Assembly: GCA_029824495.1 (NCBI GenBank)
Contig: JALGXY010000298.1
Location: forward strand, 1 to 11,049
DNA: 11,049 bases
DNA from: Fimbriimonadia bacterium
GTDB taxonomy: Bacteria > Armatimonadota > Fimbriimonadia > Fimbriimonadales > Fimbriimonadaceae
Direction: 5' to 3'
Position numbers and translations under genes: made by a program. Within the stretch, counting starts at the first letter, position 1, and every line of letters begins with the position of its first letter. Positions 6,450 to 11,049 of this stretch are shown in pieces. Under the pieces are notes generated by a model. The model was not told the DNA's origin. It searched no databases and saw nothing but the letters and a program-made list of their open reading frames with translations.

Positions 6450-8396
6450 CTAATCGAGGGCGACGATCTCGGTCTGAACAGTGTCAACCTCGACGTCGGG
6501 CTTCTTTCCTTTAGCAGTGCTTTTGCCTGTGATCCGGACTCTCATCTGGCCATATTCGTTGTGGAAGTCGCCTTCTTCAGAGGTTGCTGTTCCATAAATG
6601 GTCGTCCAGGCTCCTGGTTCGACATAGACTTCACCAACTGAAACGAACTTGTGTTCCGTCCACTCATAGAACCATATGATCATGCCGAGGCCGCCGACGG
6701 CTCCACCAGCTACGCCTCCAGCACCAGAACCGACCCCGCCAACCCTGACGGTGGACTTGCAGTTGGAACGGTTGGCCTTCTCCTTTACTTTTGCGCTGAC
6801 CGGGTCCTCTCCAAACTCATACTTGGTTGAGGAGATGAGGAACTCGACCGCGAGGTCGCCGAGATCGCTGGTGCTGTCAGTCAGTCGAACCGTCATGGCG
6901 AGATCGTCATCAGCATCAGCTACCGTCGCCATTCCCTCATCCGGCACGGGTGTACCGACGAGCACGGACCTTTCATTGGGCACCATTCGGCCGGTCGGAA
7001 TGAACAGCGTCGGCCGGGGACTGCCTGGCGAGCTGGTTGTGGAAGCTTGGCCCAGCACAATACCGCTCGGGTCAACCTTGTTGAGGCCCTGAGGAGACAC
7101 ATCGTCATCATCAAGTAGGTGCCGCATATCTACCGGACAGCCGATGGCGGCATCCAAGTACGGACTTCTCATTCGGTTGTTCCGGCTCCGAGCGGATTCA
7201 ACGAATCCCCTCACGGTGCTCCACAGGGGTGAGCCGACCGTGCCGTCTCGATCCCAAGAGACGCCTACTGCCTTGAAATCACCTTCTTCCGCTGTGGGCG
7301 CCACCAGGCTGAACGCGGCAGAATTGTCGACCTCAGAATCACAGTCGTCATCGACTCCATTCGAGAGTTCTCGACTTGTCGTGCCGGTCAGAGGAAGGCC
7401 GCTGAATGCAGCCCGTCCCACGACGGCTCGACCGTCGTACTCCGATCTCATACCGCCTGTGATCAGTCGTGAACTGCTGATGCCGTCATTGTCACAATCT
7501 GGCCAGAACCCGCTTGTCATCATCGCCGAATTCGGCAGATCATGTGAAGGCGTTGTCGGCACAAGAGTTCTCAGAGTGGCAACGGCTGCAGACTCGTTTG
7601 CACCTTTGCGGGCATCCAGCAGGTTAGGGATGGCGATGCCGGCTATAACTGAGCCTGGTCGGACATAGAGTGGCCAGGTGGCTGGCACCCACGCGGTTGT
7701 TGGCCGAGCGCCCTGCTCGATCGTGATCTTCATCGCTCCGTGTGCCCACAGAGTCTCGAGCCCATCGTCGTCGTCATCTGTGTCAAGGCGTCGGCTGGCC
7801 AGCCCTAGAATCTGAGTCTCTGTGCCGCCGCCAAGAACGCCCGTGGTCCAGGCTCCATCTGAGCCCACGTAAGAAAAGAATCCTTGGTGATTTCCGCGCC
7901 CATCGACGAGGGTTCCGGTTACGGTGATGTTGTCGCCAGGCATCACCATCTCACGTCCGCTCACAATCGAGCTCGATTCGCGGCCAGGGATCTGTGTGAT
8001 CGACCAGCCCGCCGTTCCGTCTTCGAGTGCATTCCAGACAAAAGTGTGGGTTCGGCCATCGTATCCGACAGCCGAGCCGATGACAGATCTGGGTGAGCCC
8101 AAGAAACCAAATGCAGAAGCCTCTTCTGTTCCCTTTGGCAAGGGAAGCACGTCCACGTATGGACCGGAAACTGTGCCATCGTCGACCTTGAGGTGTGCGA
8201 CGACTGCATCACGGAATCCTCTCTTCTTTGTCGTCGAACCGGCAACAACGACTCCGCCATCTGGAAGGCTGAGCACATCAGACGCGGTTCCGCCTGCTCC
8301 TAAACTGTCGAGGACCACCGGCTGATACCGGTCGTGGGCAGATGCTGTGACGACAGCACCGACAAACAGACAAAGACCAAAAGCTGCTCTTTTCAT
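6450..8396 (-). CDS. Large secreted protein of unknown function with a pilin-like internal segment and Asp-rich metal-binding-type motifs
   Basis: I do not recognise the whole protein (648 residues). The ATG at 8396 gives a signal peptide, with hydrophobic residues 4-18 and cleavage near ASA (18-20); an in-frame ATG at 8432 would place 12 polar residues before it. Residues about 30-230 contain propeller-like strands such as LPDGGVVVAG (44-53). Residues 249-278 closely match the helix of type IV pilins and type II secretion pseudopilins (IAIPNLLDARKGANESAA at 254-271). Several acidic clusters resemble calcium or MopE-like sites: DTDDDDDG (205-212), DCDNDG (300-305) and NGVDDDCDSEVD (346-357). 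Residues 553-576 are a Gly-rich hydrophobic stretch that could span a membrane or pack as a beta hairpin. It is most likely a periplasmic, surface or extracellular protein. It ends convergently with the dioxygenase gene, and no obvious Shine-Dalgarno sequence precedes it. Confidence 0.82.
   Translation of the reverse strand: MKRAAFGLCLFVGAVVTASAHDRYQPVVLDSLGAGGTASDVLSLPDGGVVVAGSTTKKRGFRDAVVAHLKVDDGTVSGPYVDVLPLPKGTEEASAFGFLGSPRSVIGSAVGYDGRTHTFVWNALEDGTAGWSITQIPGRESSSIVSGREMVMPGDNITVTGTLVDGRGNHQGFFSYVGSDGAWTTGVLGGGTETQILGLASRRLDTDDDDDGLETLWAHGAMKITIEQGARPTTAWVPATWPLYVRPGSVIAGIAIPNLLDARKGANESAAVATLRTLVPTTPSHDLPNSAMMTSGFWPDCDNDGISSSRLITGGMRSEYDGRAVVGRAAFSGLPLTGTTSRELSNGVDDDCDSEVDNSAAFSLVAPTAEEGDFKAVGVSWDRDGTVGSPLWSTVRGFVESARSRNNRMRSPYLDAAIGCPVDMRHLLDDDDVSPQGLNKVDPSGIVLGQASTTSSPGSPRPTLFIPTGRMVPNERSVLVGTPVPDEGMATVADADDDLAMTVRLTDSTSDLGDLAVEFLISSTKYEFGEDPVSAKVKEKANRSNCKSTVRVGGVGSGAGGVAGGAVGGLGMIIWFYEWTEHKFVSVGEVYVEPGAWTTIYGTATSEEGDFHNEYGQMRVRITGKSTAKGKKPDVEVDTVQTEIVALD
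7326..7361 (-). other. MopE-like Asp/Cys metal-binding-type motif
   Basis: Residues 346-357 (NGVDDDCDSEVD) resemble the N-G-x-D-x-D-C-D-x-x-V-D repeat called the putative metal-binding motif in MopE-like secreted proteins. Only one clear copy is seen, plus a partial DCDNDG at residues 300-305. Metal binding is inferred from the motif only. Confidence 0.5.
7563..7652 (-). other. Pseudopilin-like helix segment inside the 648-residue protein
   Basis: Residues 249-278 read like the end of the hydrophobic helix and the start of the amphipathic helix in type II secretion/type IV pilin-like proteins: the A-I-P-N-L-L-x-A-R-x-x-A-N-E-S-A-A-x-x-x-L-R-T order is kept almost fully. The prepilin leader (G, then F-T-L-I-E) that normally precedes it is absent; the protein has a Sec leader some 230 residues earlier instead. 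Confidence 0.6.
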
Positions 8397-8407
8397 GAGA
8401 CACTCTG

Positions 8408-8428
8408 GGCCTTCAAAAACAGAAGGCC
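8408..8428. repeat. Small hairpin between sufD and the 648-residue protein gene
   Basis: GGCCTTC (8408-8414) and GAAGGCC (8422-8428) pair perfectly around a 7-nt A-rich loop (U-rich on minus-strand RNA). On the minus strand it lies about 60-80 bases past the sufD stop and 11 bases before the next ATG (8396). It could be a weak terminator for sufCD or a structure that covers the next start. Confidence 0.45.
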
Positions 8429-8488
8429 ACAAGGAGAGAGTAGCAGGGTTTATGCCAACGAGGAGCTTTTCCCCGTAGAAACACCAGG

Positions 8489-9772
8489 TCAGTTAAGCTT
8501 GTCGTAGAGCCGAGCTTCGAGCGCTTTCTTGACCGATTCAATTGAGATCAGCTCTAGAACCTCGGCGGCGAAAGCGTAGACCAGCAGGCCCTCGGCCTCC
8601 TCGGCGCTGATGCCCCTCTGCATCATGTAGAAGCGCTGGTCCTCATCGATCTGGCCGACCGTCGCCCCGTGGGTGCACTTGACATCGTCAGCAAAGATCT
8701 CGAGCTGAGGCTTTGAGTTGATCGTCGTGTCTGGGGATAGCAGCAGAGCCTGGTTCGTCTGAACCGCATCGGTCTTCTGTGCATCGAGGTGGACAAAGAT
8801 CTTGCCATTGAAGACAACCGAGGCTTTGTCGTCGATCACCTGCTTGTAGATTTCGAAAGAATTGCAGTTTGGAACAGCGTGATCCAGCTTTGTATGGTTG
8901 TCGATGATCTGGTTCTTGTGGGCGCAGACAACACCATCGAGCCGCGCGACTGCATGCTCGCCGCCGATCATCATGTTCTGGTCGAGCCGAGCCTGCTCGG
9001 CTCCAAAGGCGATGTTGTACGCCTTGTACTCACTGTCCGCTGCCTGATCAGACTCCCACAGGCCGATGTGGCAGGAATCTAGCGCTTCGTCTTGAATTCG
9101 GATGTGCTCGATGACAGCACGCTCGCGGACCTTCGCTTCGACAACCGGAATGGTCAACGACTTCGAGCTGCCGTCAGTCTGCCATCGCTCGACGATCTTG
9201 GCGCTGCAGCCCTCTTCGGCGAGGATGAAGATTCTCGGGGCAAAGACCTGATTGTCACCAGTCGAAACATGGACGATCTCGATCGTCTGCTCGATCATTG
9301 CGCCCTTTTCGACGCGGATAAAGACGCCGTCGTGAAAGAGCGCGGTGTTCAGGGCAGCAAAGGGATTGTTGTCGATGTCGGCAATGCTGCCGATGAGCGG
9401 CTCAACAAGATCGGGGAACTCCACATAAGCAGAGGCGAGTGAACCGCAATGCAGTCCTTTGACTGCGGAGAGATCGCTGAGGTTGCGGTCGAGCTGACCG
9501 TTGACCATCACCACTTTCAGGCCGTCTTCGGCCATCCAGGTCAGATCCTCTTCGAAGACCGCAGGACCAGACTCGCCAGGCTGCCAAGAGCGATCTGCAA
9601 TGCTGCGCAGCGGAAAATACTTCCACTCTTCCTGCTTGGGCGTTGGCAGACCCTGCGTATTGAATGCCTCCAAGCCTCTGGCACGCAGTTCAGCCGCAGC
9701 TTTTGACACAGGCAGGGGCCGCGCGCCCGAAACAACAGATGAAAAGTCCGATTCGTAGGTGAGCGTGCTCAT
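8489..9772 (-). CDS. sufD: Fe-S cluster assembly scaffold protein SufD
   Basis: SufD is the partner of SufB in the SufBC2D scaffold that builds iron-sulfur clusters in the cytoplasm. This 427-residue protein has the family N-terminal helical part with PKQEEWKYF (45-53), a long parallel beta-helix core, and the C-terminal SufB/SufD signature: FNGKIFVHLDAQKTDA, then KPQLEIFADDVKCTHGAT, then RGISAEEAEGLLVYAFAAE. His368 in CTHGAT corresponds to the SufD histidine needed for cluster assembly in E. coli (His360). Length and N-terminus favour SufD over SufB. The ATG at 9772 lies 2 bases after the sufC stop, so translation is likely coupled. No sufB adjoins the pair. Confidence 0.95.
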   Translation of the reverse strand: MSTLTYESDFSSVVSGARPLPVSKAAAELRARGLEAFNTQGLPTPKQEEWKYFPLRSIADRSWQPGESGPAVFEEDLTWMAEDGLKVVMVNGQLDRNLSDLSAVKGLHCGSLASAYVEFPDLVEPLIGSIADIDNNPFAALNTALFHDGVFIRVEKGAMIEQTIEIVHVSTGDNQVFAPRIFILAEEGCSAKIVERWQTDGSSKSLTIPVVEAKVRERAVIEHIRIQDEALDSCHIGLWESDQAADSEYKAYNIAFGAEQARLDQNMMIGGEHAVARLDGVVCAHKNQIIDNHTKLDHAVPNCNSFEIYKQVIDDKASVVFNGKIFVHLDAQKTDAVQTNQALLLSPDTTINSKPQLEIFADDVKCTHGATVGQIDEDQRFYMMQRGISAEEAEGLLVYAFAAEVLELISIESVKKALEARLYDKLN

Positions 9773-9774
9773 CT

Positions 9775-10539
9775 TTACTTGGCCGCAGCCGTCTCTTCGT
9801 CCAGCCAGCCGTAGCCTTTCTCTTCGAGCTCAAGCGCCAGCTCTTTGCCGCCGCTCTTGACCAGCTTTCCGTCTTTGAGGATGTGCACGTAATCCGGCAC
9901 GATGTAGTTCAGCAGCCGCTGGTAGTGCGTCACCACCACGAACATGCGGTCAGGTGATCGCAGGGCGTTGACGCCGTCTGCGACCGTCTTCAGTGCATCG
10001 ATATCGAGTCCGGAATCGGTCTCGTCGAGCACACAGAGGGTCGGTTCGATGACCGCCATCTGGAAGACCTCGTTTCGCTTCTTCTCGCCGCCAGAAAAGC
10101 CTTCGTTGACGCTGCGGGTCAAGAGATCGTCTGAGAGGTCGAGAAGCTTGATCTTGTCGCGAATCATCTTCATGAAGTTCATCGCGCTGATCTCTTCTTC
10201 GCCCTTGGCCTTGCGGCGTGCATTAACTGCAGCCCGAAGGAAGTAGGTGTTGCTGACACCGGGGATCTCGACCGGATACTGGAACGCCATGAAGACGCCT
10301 TCGTGTGCGCGTTCATCGGGATCCATTTCGAGGAGATCCTCGCCATTCAGGGTCATCGTTCCTCCGGTGACCTCATAGTCTTCGCGGCCTGCGATGACGT
10401 TTGCAAGGGTCGACTTGCCTGAACCGTTCGGGCCCATGATGGCGTGAACCTCACCAGGTCGGACCGTGATGTCGATCCCTTTCAGGATCTGTTTTCCGTC
10501 CTCTTCAACCTGAGCCGTCAGTGATTTGATCTCCAGCAT
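9775..10539 (-). CDS. sufC: Fe-S cluster assembly ATPase SufC
   Basis: SufC is the ABC-type ATPase that drives shape changes in the SufBC2D scaffold. All ATPase motifs are present in 254 residues: Walker A GPNGSGKST (36-44), Q-loop Gln87 in AFQYP, signature FSGGEKKR (148-155), Walker B LCVLDE (168-173) followed by TDSGLD, and H-loop His205 in VVTHYQ. FSGGEKKRNE and DETDSGLD are typical of SufC rather than of transport ATPases. It is the first gene of the sufC-sufD pair. No strong Shine-Dalgarno sequence precedes the ATG at 10539. A TAGACT lies 10 bases upstream of the ATG, but no -35 at proper spacing was found, so I do not call a promoter. Confidence 0.97.
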   Translation of the reverse strand: MLEIKSLTAQVEEDGKQILKGIDITVRPGEVHAIMGPNGSGKSTLANVIAGREDYEVTGGTMTLNGEDLLEMDPDERAHEGVFMAFQYPVEIPGVSNTYFLRAAVNARRKAKGEEEISAMNFMKMIRDKIKLLDLSDDLLTRSVNEGFSGGEKKRNEVFQMAVIEPTLCVLDETDSGLDIDALKTVADGVNALRSPDRMFVVVTHYQRLLNYIVPDYVHILKDGKLVKSGGKELALELEEKGYGWLDEETAAAK

Positions 10540-10679
10540 CTGAGGGCCCAGTCTACGACCCTGGAGCAGCCCAGACGGTCCAAGGTCGGATCAAACTACA
10601 CAAAAAAGTCTTGATAAGGCCGGAATTCACCGAGAAAGTGGACTTGATTCAGAGAGAATGCCGTCCTAGCTCCTTAGAT

Positions 10680-11049
10680 TCAGCTCAGAGCCATGGCCAG
10701 GCTCGATATCCGCGTCGGCTCTTGAGCTGGGCGGCCGATGAGCCAGCCCTGCAGCATATCAGCGCCTGCAGCCTGCGCAATGCCAAGATGGTCGGCCGTC
10801 TCGATCCCTTCTGATACGACCTTGATTCCAGCGGAATGCGCGATGTCTGTCAGAGCCCGCATCAGGCCGAGCGGCCCCTGCCTTTCTTCAAGAAGCAGGA
10901 CAGACCGGTCGATTTTGATGATGTCCGGCTTGAGGTCGATGATTGACGAGAGGGCTGAGTAGCCGGCGCCGACATCGTCTATCGCCAATTTTGCGCCTGC
11001 GCGGCGGAGCAGCATCAAGCTCTCCTGCATGACGTTCATCGGAGGCAAC
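10680..11049 (-). CDS. EAL-domain cyclic-di-GMP phosphodiesterase, C-terminal part only
   Basis: EAL domains hydrolyse cyclic di-GMP to linear pGpG. The visible 123 codons hold the C-terminal half of the domain: AIDDVGAGYSAL with the metal-binding Asp pair, DIIKIDRSVL with the catalytic-site lysine, VVSEGIET with the catalytic-site glutamate, and GADMLQGWLIGRP with the conserved Gln. Every active-site element in this part is kept, so an active enzyme is likely, though the EAL motif itself lies beyond the window edge. The codon at 11048-11046 is TTG, an internal leucine rather than a start. The N-terminal sensory part, if any, is not visible. The gene ends 140 bases before the sufC start, and no clear terminator lies in that gap. 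Confidence 0.93.
   Translation of the reverse strand, partial: LPPMNVMQESLMLLRRAGAKLAIDDVGAGYSALSSIIDLKPDIIKIDRSVLLLEERQGPLGLMRALTDIAHSAGIKVVSEGIETADHLGIAQAAGADMLQGWLIGRPAQEPTRISSLAMALS

Noticed and set aside
7144..7668. Plus-strand open frame of 174 codons
   Set aside because: It is the antisense shadow of the 648-residue secreted protein, rich in Ser/Pro/Arg with no start signal or recognisable fold.
10540..10679. Possible promoter or terminator between the EAL gene and sufC
   Set aside because: A TAGACT lies 10 bases before sufC, but the nearest TTGGAC is 22 bases upstream of it, too far; the T-rich stretch near 10603 (minus strand) has no convincing stem before it.

Overview
The window is gene-dense, moderately GC-rich bacterial chromosome. 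It carries eight whole or partial protein-coding genes plus one interrupted gene, with no rRNA, tRNA, CRISPR array, transposase or phage gene. Several products carry Sec-type signal peptides. The gene set (SufC/SufD, BioY, an EAL-domain protein, a phytanoyl-CoA-dioxygenase-like enzyme, an S15/CocE hydrolase, an esterase-sialidase fusion) suits a free-living heterotroph that degrades esters and glycans. Recognisable Shine-Dalgarno sequences are almost absent. This fits phyla such as Armatimonadota or Planctomycetota, but the assignment is a guess; nothing here is diagnostic.

Layout. From 1 to 3546 everything is on the minus strand: a BioY biotin-transporter fragment running off the left edge, a small VOC/glyoxalase-fold protein, a two-domain exported SGNH esterase plus BNR sialidase, and an exported beta-rich protein interrupted by an in-frame TGA. 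A 109-base divergent promoter region separates these from a plus-strand pair: a secreted CocE-type hydrolase, then a phytanoyl-CoA-dioxygenase-like protein 39 bases later. Two tandem hairpins at 6358-6431 separate this pair from a convergent minus-strand gene for a 648-residue secreted protein that contains a pilin-like segment. Further right, still on the minus strand, lie sufC-sufD (2-base spacing, no adjacent sufB) and the C-terminal part of an EAL phosphodiesterase running off the right edge.

The most unusual item is at 2803-3546. A clean signal peptide is followed by Cys-Pro-Leu-TGA and then, in the same frame, by about 170 well-behaved codons. A perfect 7-bp hairpin with a GUU loop begins 15 nt after the TGA, the placement expected of a bacterial SECIS element. 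The gene is therefore either a new type of CxxU selenoprotein or a recently broken gene. Its 3' end also reads through a perfect 32-nt palindrome, which argues for decay, so I leave both readings open.

Intergenic spaces are rich in GC-rich palindromes without U-tracts (828-904, 2757-2793, 2863-2894, 6358-6392, 6399-6431, 8408-8428). They look like extragenic repeats and terminators. No gene-free stretch exceeds 300 bases.
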